NCBI GenBank assembly: GCA_025331435.1
Contig: JAIWNI010000047.1
Span: 1 to 64,000, forward strand
Reading direction: 5' to 3'
DNA: 64,000 nucleotides
Source of the DNA: Choanephora cucurbitarum
Taxonomy: Eukaryota; Mucoromycota; Mucoromycetes; Mucorales; Choanephoraceae
Shown: positions 34,870 to 45,857 of the stretch, piece after piece
How positions within the stretch are numbered: position 1 is the stretch's first letter
Layout: every line of letters begins with the position of its first letter
Notes under the pieces: model-generated
Seen by the model: only the letters and a program-made list of their open reading frames with translations
The model's database searches: none
Told to the model about the DNA's origin: nothing
Position numbers and translations under genes: made by a program

Positions 34870-37160
34870 ATTTATTTCTATTTTATCTATGCATTTATTA
34901 TACTTTTCACTAAATTTAAGAAAGACTTTGTCAAAAGTTGAGACTCTCTGACATCCTTTCCCAATTTTTACAAAAAAAAAATGTGACAGCGCTTTGCGGA
35001 GCCTCAATAAAATTCTTTTTTCTCTTTTCTTTTGTTGGTTGGCTATTTGTATCACATCTATAGTTAAAAAAAAAATTTCTCGTAAAAGCAAAAGCCAGCT
35101 TTCCTTTTTTAATAGAGATGGCCTTAACGATATTTGGAGGTCCAAACTCGGACTTTTCTGATAGATTCATACACACCGAAAAGGGTTAAAAACTCTTTAA
35201 AGAGAGACCTTGCTGGTTGGCAAACTTGTGAGCTAAAAGCACTAAAAGACACCACCAATACAAATACCAGCAGCCTGTGAATACAGGAAATTTATTTATG
35301 GGTCTAGAGGCATATAAATTTAGAGAGGGTAGGGAGGTAAATAAAGGCTGAATGGCCACACGGGGATATTGTATATACTACTATTTGAATGATGATATCA
35401 TATGGCACTTACGCTGCTAACCTGGAGTGTTATTGTATGCTTTCTCTTCTGTTTGCTACATTTCAATGAAAACCAACGAGAAGGCGTTTATATCGGCATA
35501 GAAGAACGTTTGAGTTTACAGAAGAACAAAGAAAGTAATACAAGAAAGGATCAATGCTTGCTACCACCATGTCCTGGAAAGTCCTCTTTTCTCTTTCAGC
35601 TAATGACACCTAAAGCATGAAGCCATGAAAGGCTCTTTGTCAAGCTTCACCAAATGTCTCTAGAAGTCTGAGAAGTCATAGTGAGAAATCAAGGAACATA
35701 CAAAAAACACACTTCCCAAGGCAAGCGTTTCGCCGATGCTTCCTTTCTTTTTAAAAAGAGCCAAAAAAGAGAGACGGACTTGACATTGATATTCACTAGG
35801 AAACTCTTATGCATCCCTTACATCTCGAGTTAAAGGTTATGATTTTGGGAGACTTATTCTTCTCCTTTGCCTCCTCCGAAACATATCGAATCAAATGAAT
35901 TGACTGGCCTTCTTGAGCACTATATTATCTCTGAATATATACCTAACAGGCTCCTGTTGTTCTCACCAATTACCGCTAGTCAAACCTTCAACCTTAGACG
36001 GGTTTTTATTTAGATTTAGAACGGGCATATCCAAGGCAGTATCATATTCTCATGTTCCCTCACGTCCCTTGATGCTCCCCCATCGCTATGAGATAAAAGA
36101 TTATTATATATGCTCTTTTGACTCCAATTTGAAAAAATAAGTCTTACCTCAGGTAATCTGTCACTTATGTTTCCTCTCGAAAGACATCAAAGCAAAATTC
36201 ATTTAGTGAATAGAAATAAGGACAACAGCATATAGCCTCTGCCTTGGCTCAACTTTCTACTTTTGTTTGACGGAACACTACGATAGCGTAGTTTAGACGA
36301 AGATAGTCTTTCTTGATTGTATCGTCACTAGTTGATATAAGGTGTCTTTCTAGTTTTGATGTGTTATATGCTTTATGGCAAATTAGAATAAAACTTTAAA
36401 ACGAGTGATATAAGTGCCATACAAATCTTAAACTCTACCACAAAGCTAAGATAATCTATATGAGGCTTCCATTCAACTGAAAAGCAAATCAATTGAAACA
36501 GTCTGATATTCAAGTAGATGTTTAAGCAAAAAAAAAAGGGAAAAAAGAACTTCGTTTGATCAGCCTTTAGCTGTCATTTTTCTTTGCTCTAGTAAGCGAT
36601 TGTCCAGTTCGCTTTATCATTTAGGAGCTCTTTGGCCTTGCCTAAGAACAGGTCTATGGGTGGATTACTGGTACAAAGTAATTTGATTTTCTTACTGTAT
36701 ACAGAAAAAGAGAATAATAATTTAACAGCTTGATATCATGAATAATATTCAAACTGTGCTCTTTTTTTTTGTTTTCACTAATTCATGATATAGAGTCCCA
36801 TTATCTCATCCTGGTTTTAATTGTCAGTCTTGAGTGATTTCGTTCCTATTTATCAAATACTTGAGTTTTCTTAGTTGATCCTCTTCTAAATCTATATACA
36901 TTACGCCTCTAATCACAAACAAAAAAAAAAGTAAGAATACAGCAGAACAGTTCGTATCGACACACAAATAGAGCTTTAGTGTGAAACTTCCCAGAGCAGA
37001 CTTAAAGTTTACCTAAACCACATAGTTAAGTAGACAGAGCATCACTGATAAAAAAAACTTAGGGGTGCGAACAATATTAGCATTCCCATTTCACATATTT
37101 AGATGCGCTGCTTTGGTCTTTTGGCTTTGGGATCCAGAATCAACTCACCTAAACAATGCT
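34870..37160. other. AT-rich intergenic stretch
   Basis: About 2.3 kb. Frames such as 35402-35620 and 35913-36140 (plus) are short, with no start context or family content. Nothing else is seen. Confidence 0.5.
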
Positions 37161-37162
37161 CC

Positions 37163-37945
37163 TGTTCTGAGATGGGCATCTCAAAGTAAAATGTCCATCT
37201 GATAAAGCCAAATCTGAAAGACCAAGTACCAGAAAGCGCGAAAGAGGAAAAGATTGTGAGGATAATGACACGTTTACAGGCTTTGAATGATCAAATGCAA
37301 CGAAGGCTGAAGACAAAAATACACAACTCACTAAACACTGATGGCAACCTTATTCATTTGGAGCAAACTTTACTCACGTCTACGAGGCTGGACAAAAGTG
37401 TATTAACCGGCGCTGAATCAAGTCATGCTTTTTCTACCTGCGAACCGTTTCTCTCTCTCTCTCTCTCTTCAATTAGTTTGAGTAGCGACTCAAGGAGTCA
37501 TCGGTGACATTTGTTCAAGAAGGAAACGAGCTAAAAAAAATGCTCAAAAGACATACCGGAAGCAATGATAAGATGAAAAATGGAAGATTAGAGCAGATTG
37601 CTGTCAAGTTAACGTTCGAAGAAATTTTGAGAAACGAGGTAAGCAGTTATAGGGTTAGTTGACATAATATCAAGCTAACGACTTTTTTATTTCAACACAG
37701 AGCGGCAATTTTAGAACAATCAAGAGCAGCAAGGCAGGCCAAGCCTTATTAATGATGCCAAAAATGAGTTACTTGATCTTATAGACCTTGCCAAAGAATT
37801 TCCTGTCGCGGAAGGTTACATTCAAGAACCGGAAGACAATGCTACAGAAAACAACAATGACATCCTCCCTCAGAAGAAGAATAAAAGCTTTGGTAGCTAT
37901 CTTACGAGTAGCTTCGTATTTAAATCCTCAAGAAAACAATTATAA
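37163..37945 (+). CDS. Coding-looking island, exons only partly resolved, unknown protein
   Basis: The best segment is 37715-37945: 76 open codons ending in TAA, beginning right after an acceptor (TTTTAG), with protein-like content (LLDLIDLAKEFPVAEGY, QKKNKSFGSYLTSS). It joins in phase 0 to an upstream segment (about 37490-37638, ending EEILRNE) through a donor GTAAGC. Before that, two further open segments lie in different frames, 37163-37305 (KAKSERPSTRKRERGKD) and about 37200-37440 (RLQALNDQMQRRLKTKI), separated by a (TC)n run at 37449-37470. Either a gene with several small exons or a frameshifted pseudogene. Lys/Glu-rich and helical; no family recognised. Confidence 0.35.
37449..37471. 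repeat. (TC)n microsatellite
   Basis: About ten TC dinucleotides within the coding-looking island; may lie in an intron. Confidence 0.7.
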
Positions 37946-39322
37946 CACAACATCTGCAAGGCAAAGTCAATTGCCAGAAAAAAAGTCGACTTGAAGCATC
38001 AATGACCATTCGAACAAAGCAAATCTCAGACTAGAGTCAATAAGACTCAAGTATCTGCATGACGATTGCCAACGTGATTTCTCCCTGCATGTCATTGTCA
38101 AGACATTGATATACAAAGATGAAAAAAAGTCTCAATACGATCAATGATACCTCTGCGTATAGCAATAAAACCTATATTCTTGATTAAGGAAGACAATCCA
38201 ATAAACCAAGAGACTCTCTGCTCGCCTTGACCATTAATATTTCTGGTGCATCTAGGCTGATTGGTTCAAAGGCCCTTGATGTGTTTGATCCTTCTTTATA
38301 GTCACAACAACCAATTTTACATTATTCACTTTTTTGCCACATTTCTCCTTAAACGAAACAGAGTTAGTTTTACCGCCAATGGCGTGTGTGTACCTTTTAG
38401 GGTAAAGTATAAGACCATTCTTTCATCACAAAATCAATCTACTAAGTCTTTTGAATATATATCTCCAACTCTGCCAATTGCCGTATTCTCAATGCACATG
38501 CGAGCATTTTATGTTGGAAAAAGTTTGGTTTTCGAGACACTAGTTTGGTTACTTATATATGTCGCGACCTGCCCTCTCAGCATAAGCAAAGCTAACCAAA
38601 AAGAGAAAACTCTTTGCCCAGTGTTTAAGAGTAACGAAGAACAGAATTTATTAGCGACTTAGCGCGACTTAGTGCATAAGTAGACAGCCGATTTGAACAT
38701 GTGATTAGATTTGATTATTGTCAGACGGTTCTTTGTGAAAAAGAAAATACGAATTTGCAACACCTGTTATTTTCTTTAACATTTTAGAAGTTTGATCTTG
38801 GCTGTATCTACTCATTCAAAATTGTTTAACTATTCCCATGAGCAGCAATATATTTCTCTTTCTTTTTGTAATCTATAAAAAACAGACAATACTTCGCTGC
38901 TATGCAACCGTTTGTAGGTTTATTCAGTTCCGCGCCTCAAGAAGAATATTGTAGAAAGGAAATGGCTTTCTTCTGTTCAAACATTCTATGATCCAAATCG
39001 CTTCTTTAAGAACCATAAATGAGCTGGTTAGTTTGCTTTATTGAAAGATGCAAGCATAGCAAAGTTTACTAGCGCTTATATGCGAAGCAAATGCTGGTCA
39101 ATATCTTACCGATTTCCTTGACCCTGAAGTGTGTAATTACTAAGTGCTTATGGCATTATTTAAGAAATACAAAACTTAAATGCTTTTTTACCCAGAAAAT
39201 ACAGTCAATGCTGACTTCGCATAGTTCGGCTAATTGATCTGCATGATTTTTATATCCAAACACTTTTTAAATGATGGGCTTATCCGCCATGATTTGAAAA
39301 GGATTATTAATTTATTATGCTA
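37946..39322. other. AT-rich intergenic stretch
   Basis: One open frame of 133 codons (38261-38662, plus) has a mixed hydrophobic composition, no signal peptide at its start and no family match; I treat it as chance. Nothing else is seen before the cyclin gene. Confidence 0.5.
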
Positions 39323-40425
39323 TTAATAAGAGTCGCTAGTAGAAATGATGGAGGGAAGTGGAATATACGCATAGTGCTCAAAGCTATGCGCCCAGCGGAT
39401 TTGCTTCAGTATATCTGATGATGATAAATCGTAGCTCAGAAAATGTAAAAATTCATGCTCCATTCGAAGTATTTGGTTATGACGTTCGTTCTTATTTACA
39501 GTTGGCGATTCAAGACCATCAATTGCTTTATCTGGTAATGAGGGTGATGGAGGTAATGAGGAAGATGCTGATGTGGTCTGGTGTGCTGTTGCTTGGCAGT
39601 TAAAAGCGGCCATGATGCGGTTATTACTATTGGTGTTATTGTCAATCGGCTTATTGGGTGATCGGAAATAATGGTATTTTAGTGGGTCTGAGTCTAAATG
39701 ATGAGCTTTAGGGGAAGTAGGCGGTGAGGGTAATAAGGTGGTTTGCTCGCGACACAATGGCATGATGGGAGGTAGCTTTGTAGAAGCTGAAGGGGTATCT
39801 TTGTTATCGCTAAGATCTGGTGGCGAGGTTTGAATTATAGAGCGAAGATTGACATGCATGTACTTGGCTGCCATCATATAGGCAACCATAATCAAACGAT
39901 GTCCGCAACCAGAAGTACCTTTGATATTGTGGTATTTTTTTTTGAGTCGCTCAATGTACTCCAATGCAATAAGCAAAGTAACAGAAGGTGACACAGATTG
40001 TGTTGGAACATGATTTCGGCAGAACTGCTGTAGCGCTTCATCAAGTGGTCTGTCGGGACACAATAATGTCGAGTCAAGAAGGTTTGTCATAAGCTTGACA
40101 AGAGCTTCAATTTGCTCTTGATCAGGATTAGATTCCCAAGACCTAGCTACAGAAGTTGCAAGATGATCTAAAATTGACAAGTAAGTACAGTGTCTTTTCT
40201 TTTCAGCCAAGTATGTTGTACTTTACAAACACAATCCGTAGTTAATCGCCGTCTTCCATTCAATTGTACAGCCTTTAATATTAGGTATGCTTGAGCGTAG
40301 CTAGAGCTGTATGCTGCATCAATTCTGCTGCTGTTATTGTTGCTATTGTTCTGCTTTCCGTAGATGTTGTGTGTCGTTGAATGAGTTCCAGTTCTTTTAC
40401 GAGTTTCGTAGATGTTAGCTTTCAT
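39323..40425 (-). CDS. Cyclin, PCL/PHO80-like, with a long insertion in the cyclin box
   Basis: Two exons, 40227-40425 and 39323-40167 (59-nt GT-AG intron); 347 residues. Regulatory subunit of a cyclin-dependent kinase. Seen: an Asn/Ser-rich N-terminus; first cyclin helices in LEALVKLMTNLLD-like sequence; SPSVTLLIALEYIERLKKKY, matching the helix of PCL-type cyclins; HRLIMVAYMMAAKYMHV; then an insertion of about 105 Pro/Ser/Asn-rich residues (about 200-305, TLLPSPPTSPKAHH); then the cyclin box resumes with RHNQILRMEHEFLHFLSYDL. The insertion falls where PCL cyclins normally have a short loop before the NRMExxFL helix. It contains SP and TP sites that a CDK might phosphorylate (inference). The PCL-like subgroup is likely; the kinase partner is unknown. 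Confidence 0.82.
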
Positions 40426-43400
40426 ACAAAAAAGAATTGATGGAGAACAAAGAAAAAAGAAAATTGAGTTGGTAACTGATTTAAGTATTATTCAGCATAA
40501 ATAAACATCCGCTCATGCAGATAAAAAAATTACGGCAGAGAAGATTAACCGAAATAATTCCACGTATTCCATTTAAGGAATCGGGCCGATAACTCACGCC
40601 ATACATCTTAGTGGTAAATGAAATGCTGATCCAATTAAGACATTTGAGCCTTAAACTACCACCATGCTATACGGATAAAATCATATTCATTGGTTGAGAT
40701 AAATGGACACATCGGACCACACTCACTTACCTCAATAGGAGAAAGAGAAGACCGACTACGACAAAAAAGGAGCAAGAGAACTATTTTAGAATGAAAGTCA
40801 ATCGAGACTTTAGGTGCTATAAATCTTCCAAATCGTCTATGATTTGATATCTGCAATGTGTATTAATAAACAGGCTGTTCTCTTTAGTAAGCGGATTAGA
40901 ATAATTTTACATTTGGAACAACCAATTGCATTTTTGATAATTTTGTACTCTCTTATTTTTATGATCACTATTTCCTTTGTTCATGGGAAACAAACAAAAG
41001 GTTGTGTTGCATTAACCGTTTAAGCCAAGTGTGACATGTACAGTGAACGCAGGGTCAGTTTGCGGGTTTCGAAAAAAAAAAACTGTAAAAACAGTGCTCT
41101 TCTGAGATACCAAATCATGGTATTTGATGAAAGAATTCTCTTTTCAAAATTCAAGCTTTTTTTTTCGCGATTTAGTTCTGTAAGAGTAATTCGAGATAGA
41201 TTTTTAATGTCGTCATCAACATTTTTTTTGTGAGTATAGTTTTCTAGCAAAAGCAATACCATCCAAACAACTGCTTGTTGTCAGTAAAGACTAAATCTTG
41301 TTTTTTGAGCTAAAGGACGATATGACTCCTTCTAATCTGTTGAATAACATTGAAGCTCGACAAATCAAGACTGCTCAGCACTTGTCCTTGTTGTAGTTAT
41401 CAGGAAGAAAGTTCACTCTTATCAAATTCGCTGGAATGCTTTTTCTTGTTTTCATTAAAAACATTGAGCAGCTACAGCCTGATCTTGTAAATCGAAAGCT
41501 GTTATAACATAGGTTGTGCAAGTTGCCTTGGTTTATACATCTATATCTGATTTCTTGCTTATAAAAGTATCTGTTTCAGGCCTTCTAAAGTAGTGAACAC
41601 TCATGAATCCAATTGAGCCGACTCGATACTGCTTCGAGTAAGTTCTTTGTTCGTGCAAACTGGCTAACCTGAGAGCTGAAAATCAATGAACAAAACCCTT
41701 TTCATAGCAATTACAAAATTTGGCTTGATTGTGTGACAATGTTGAACTTGTTCATCGAAAGATACGAACACTGCTTAAAACAAGCTACTACAGTATATTG
41801 ATTAAAAAGTCAGCCTAGTCTTCAAGAACTTGACCCCACATCCTGCTCTGTCTATGGGTATGGGTCTTCTGTAAGTGCTTTTTGATGGCTCAGAAGCATC
41901 TATCACAATACGAAGGCCACACACTATTATCTAAGATGCGTTCAGTATTAGCAAAAGCAAGAACTCTTACAAAAGGAATTACTGAAGGGGTATGCATGAT
42001 TACCTAAATCCTCAAGCTGACTCATTTAATTGACAGCTCTTATGAGAATTTAGGGTCTATGAAACCCCCTCCCTGACAAGCCATTCTCACACACTGTATT
42101 GAATCTCATAGATTTCTTGTATCAAAATTTGCATTCGGATCCTTGGCTTGATCTGTTAACAGACTTGGTGCTTGCAGCGTTCTCACACTTCTCTTAAAGG
42201 AAATCTATTTAATGCTGTCTCATGATGTTGGATTAAGCCACGAGATTCAATTGAAACAGACCTCAAGTTTCCAGGTTTTCGTCATTGCTTTCAGCTTCAT
42301 TTTGAAAAGTTCCTCATAATGGCGATTGGTTACATTAATACTTTAGGCGCTAACAATGAAAAACGAAAAATCCCAATTAAAAAAAGATAATATACAACAC
42401 CAAATCCATCATGGCCTCAGGAAGCTGATGACTGTTCGATCCTAAATGTTGAAGCCCTTTGTTAGCTTAAGGTCCGATCGTTTGTGCTTATAAGCTAATA
42501 GCAATAACTCTAAAAAGCGACATTGCTTTTCTGGGTCACAAATAAACAAGTCATTCGAAAATCATATACAATGGTCGCCTTATTTAAGAATGTGCATATT
42601 CTTGAGAAATGCACTCTTATATTGAGCGCAATATTGAATCGAATGGCATTTTAGCGCTTGAAGCGATTTTCAAGTTAAAGGGTTGCTACTCTTGTACTAG
42701 GCATACTCTTAAATTAAATACTCTTAAATCGGGCGACTACTGTACATGTTCTTTTGTCGATCACTACTTTACAGACAGCATATGTAATGATGAAACGATT
42801 TCCAGAGGAAAATTTATGTATCATCATATCAAAGATAGTAAGTGCAAGTATGAAGTCTTTTATTATGGGCTGAAGAAATCCTGGATAAGACATTCTCATA
42901 CTCAGTAACTGATAAACGTTCACTCTTTGGATGGCTTCGGGAAAGTAAAACATAGAGGCTCTTTATTAGACCCAACTAACAATTGACTCTATCTCGTTTA
43001 TTGGATTTTGCTTGATCTCAAGAGGGTGTTTTATAAACTCTCGCAAATAAGAAGCGTAGAAGTATAGAACTTCCTCAGTATTGTACGTGAATTAGTCTTG
43101 ACCTTTTATTAAGTCGCTTTTCATCAGACAAATGAATGTACAGACACTCTTCAGGAGTACAATAATTCTTGCATACTGGGCAACAGGCAGTCTTTTAAAT
43201 TCAGTCGAAATAAAAAAAAAAAGCGAGTAATACAACATCGTATATGTGTCATTGAGCTAGTGCAAAAAAAAGTCTTTGCAACTAGCAAGCTATGTAATGA
43301 AACTCTGTGGCGCTTCCTGCTCAAGGTGTTGTTTTCTATGCTCGAACGACAAATAGAAGCAATAAGTACTGGGCGCCGTTCAATACAGAGATTGCAGCTC

Positions 43401-43676
43401 TTGAAGTCTATCAGGCTTTCCTTATGAAAGTCGACTACAAAGAATTCTTTACGCTTATTGTTATAGAATTAAACTTTCAAGTAATTTTAAAGTGCATCTT
43501 ATATTTTGACTGGCAGCAGCCACCTATCATAAATGAGCTCTATTGGCAAGGCCTATATTACTTGTTCAACAAACGTTTTTAAGTCAATCTAGCCTCACAG
43601 AAAGTAGAGTATCACCCAGACATATTGGTTTGTTTATACTGTTATTAATAATTTATTTGTATCGATCTGTTTTGTT
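40426..43676. other. AT-rich intergenic stretch
   Basis: About 3.2 kb. Frames at 40656-40856 (minus), 41036-41233 (plus), 42609-42908 (plus) and 43307-43582 (plus) are short and unsupported. No repeat array or RNA gene is seen. Confidence 0.5.
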
Positions 43677-45026
43677 TTAGGTACATTTTCCTTTGACACA
43701 ACTCTCTTTGCAATCGCTTTTTGAAGAACAACAAGCACCTTTAGGCCCATTTCCTTTCTTTTTCCCACTATAGCCAGGAATACAACTAGAAGTAGCACTA
43801 GACTTGAGGGTAGTAGTAGACTTCTTTATAGTAGTAATAGGTTTTTTTGTAGTAGTAGTCTTCTTTGCGGTAGTAGCAATAGGTTTTTTTGTAGTTGTTG
43901 TAGGCTTTTTTGTGGTAGTAGTAGACTTCTTTGTGGTAGTAGTAGACTTCTTTGTGGTGGTAGTAGACTTCTTTGTGGTAGTAGTAGAATTCTTTGTGGT
44001 GGTAGTAGTGGTTTTCTTTGTAGTTGTTGTAGACTTCTTTGTGGTAGTACCAACAGGCTCTTTTGTGGCAGTCGTACTTGTTGTCGTTGTTCTAGTAGCA
44101 GTAGTAGTGGGTTCTTTTGTGGTGGTGGTGGTAGGTTCTTTTGTGGTAGTGGTGGTAGGTTCTTTTGTAGTGGTGGTGGTAGGTTCTTTTGTGGTAGTGG
44201 TGGTAGGTTCTTTTGTGGTGGTGGTGGTAGTGGTAGTGGTTGCAGTATTGGTAGTAGGTTCTTTTGCGGTAGCGGTAGCGGTAGCGGTAGCGGTAATGGT
44301 AGTGATTGGAGTGGTAGTGGTAGTAGCAGTGGTAATAGGTTCTTTTGTGGTAGTGGTTGTAGTAGTGGGTTCTTTTGTAGTGGTGGTAGTTTCTTTTGTG
44401 GAAGTAATAGTGTTTGTAGTAGGCTTCTTTGTAGTAATGTCGGCAGTGATGGTTGCAGTAGGCTCACCTGTAATTGTTATTGCGGTTGTTGGTTCTTCTG
44501 TAGTTATTGTGGTAGTGCCCGTCATCGATGACTTTTGTGTTGTATCAGTAGAAATGTCAACGACAGTTACAGGCTCTCGTGTTGTAGTAGCTGTAGCTGT
44601 AGCTGTAGAGATACTCGATGTTGGTTTTGCACTAGTAGGTTTAGGAGGACAATAGTAGTATTGATGAGCATCCAACGGATCTCTTCCAGCTAATGCACAA
44701 CGTATGGGCCCGCCAGAGTCTTCTCCAAACAACACGCCTGGAATGGTGATACTCCCCTTCTTTGGAAAAACAACAGCTGGTTCATAATCATCCTGATTAG
44801 AACAGCTGTTGACATCAATTCGAGCTATAGTGCTCTCTTCTCCATCAAAAAAGCCATTGCATAGATATTGACAGTCATTCACACTAAGGCAGAGGCGAAT
44901 TTGAGAGTTTGAGGTACCCTCAGGATAAACATCAATTCGAAACTGACGATTGTCTGCAGTTTCTACACAAGCAAGCAATGACGCGGCCGCGACAGTAACA
45001 GCTGTGAATATGTTTCTAGTTTTCAT
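43677..45026 (-). CDS. Secreted two-module cysteine-rich protein with a long Thr-rich linker
   Basis: Single exon, 449 residues. Seen: signal peptide (about 1-23, FTAVTVAAASLLACVETA); an N-terminal cysteine module (about 24-130) with C-x5-C-x3-C-x18-C and later Cys in PIRCALAG and YYYCPP; a linker of about 280 residues made of Thr runs with KEP, KKS and KKP interruptions; and a C-terminal module C-x16-CC-x5-C-x3-C-x4-C ending at the penultimate residue (GACCSSKSDCKESCVKGKC). Both modules recur in the neighbouring gene at 45858-46649 on the same strand, so the two are paralogues. The Thr-rich linker is expected to be O-glycosylated and extended, as in wall or adhesion proteins; no known domain family is recognised. 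Confidence 0.82.
   Translation of the reverse strand: MKTRNIFTAVTVAAASLLACVETADNRQFRIDVYPEGTSNSQIRLCLSVNDCQYLCNGFFDGEESTIARIDVNSCSNQDDYEPAVVFPKKGSITIPGVLFGEDSGGPIRCALAGRDPLDAHQYYYCPPKPTSAKPTSSISTATATATTTREPVTVVDISTDTTQKSSMTGTTTITTEEPTTAITITGEPTATITADITTKKPTTNTITSTKETTTTTKEPTTTTTTTKEPITTATTTTTPITTITATATATATAKEPTTNTATTTTTTTTTKEPTTTTTKEPTTTTTKEPTTTTTKEPTTTTTKEPTTTATRTTTTSTTATKEPVGTTTKKSTTTTKKTTTTTTKNSTTTTKKSTTTTKKSTTTTKKSTTTTKKPTTTTKKPIATTAKKTTTTKKPITTIKKSTTTLKSSATSSCIPGYSGKKKGNGPKGACCSSKSDCKESCVKGKCT
43800..44655 (-). repeat. Coding tandem repeat, Thr-rich (TTTTTKEP and TTTTKKS/P units)
   Basis: On the minus strand, ACT/ACC/ACA runs alternate with AAAGAACCT or AAGAAGTCT. Five nearly identical 24-27-nt units encode consecutive TTTTTKEP blocks at about 44104-44230; a second class, TTTTKKS/P, fills about 43840-44050. 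Unit lengths are multiples of three. Because of the composition the opposite strand is open for 283 codons of Val/Phe, which is not a gene. Confidence 0.9.
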
Positions 45027-45060
45027 TAAAAAGCGTAATTATTTACATTTTCTATCTGGG

Positions 45061-45070
45061 TCTTTATATA
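45061..45070 (-). promoter_or_regulatory. TATA box of the Thr-rich secreted gene
   Basis: Minus strand reads TATATAAAGA, 35-44 nt upstream of the ATG at 45026. Confidence 0.55.
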
Positions 45071-45143
45071 GAATAAATGGTAGAAAACTTTTAAATAATG
45101 CCTTTCTCTAGACATATGGATCCACTAGCTTGTGTAATATGAT

Positions 45144-45258
45144 GACAATTTTAAACGCTCTCCGGAAGAGAATTATCGTGCACAACTGCTTATTGAGGTT
45201 GCTTCCTTAACTACGAAGCTCCGCCAAAAAGAACCATCAAGGCGATATTTTTCCGCCG
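45144..45258 (+). other. Possible lone exon with canonical donor
   Basis: 38 open codons with protein-like content (NYRAQLLIEVASLTTKLRQK, then RRYFSAG) end at GTAAGATG, a good donor. A candidate downstream exon (about 45541-45592) has the open segment PDTDFADLDSKTSKKTR and a stop, but the phase does not join cleanly. There is no convincing ATG. Could be part of a small plus-strand gene between the two secreted-protein genes, or chance. Confidence 0.2.
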
Positions 45259-45857
45259 GTAAGATGTAAATAGTCTTTTATAATAAATCATAAATGGCGG
45301 TATAAAGATATTACTCTTTCTATCTATCTATTCGATCAAGCAGTCATAACTTGAGAAAAAGAATTGTACTAAAGAACATTTTTTTCTTTTGATATAGCTG
45401 CGATGGTCATGCGCTTTCAAATCTTCTGGAATTTTATATAGGGTATTATTGGTGAAACTTCGATCGACTCTTGTGTTACTTGATTTAGAGTTAATTTTTA
45501 ATTTGCGAGCAAGTTGCTTGCTATTGTATTTATTAGGCCAGACACGGACTTTGCGGATCTGGATTCCAAAACTTCTAAGAAAACAAGATAAGTTTTTTTC
45601 TATCGTAGAACAATCAATTCTACAGCGCTTTCTGTATTAGTCGATTCTGCAATTTATATTTGGAAGTAGAAGAAGGAAAAGAATATAAAGCCAGACGATA
45701 AGAGATGAGTTACATTCAGTAGTTACATAAAAAATTTCACTTTTGTAGTTGCAATTTTTTATTTGCTTCAATTATTGATTCAAATTACATGATTTGTGGA
45801 TTAAACATTAGCATGTATTTGATGTGTTAGAAGATATCTGAGTGCTGCTCAAAGGTT

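Noticed and set aside
38261..38662. Plus-strand open frame of 133 codons
   Set aside because: No family content, no splice support, biased composition from AT-rich DNA, and no clear promoter.
43804..44655. Plus-strand open frame of 283 codons, almost all Val/Phe
   Set aside because: It is the reverse complement of the Thr/Lys repeat in the secreted protein gene; the composition is dictated by the repeat and no family matches.
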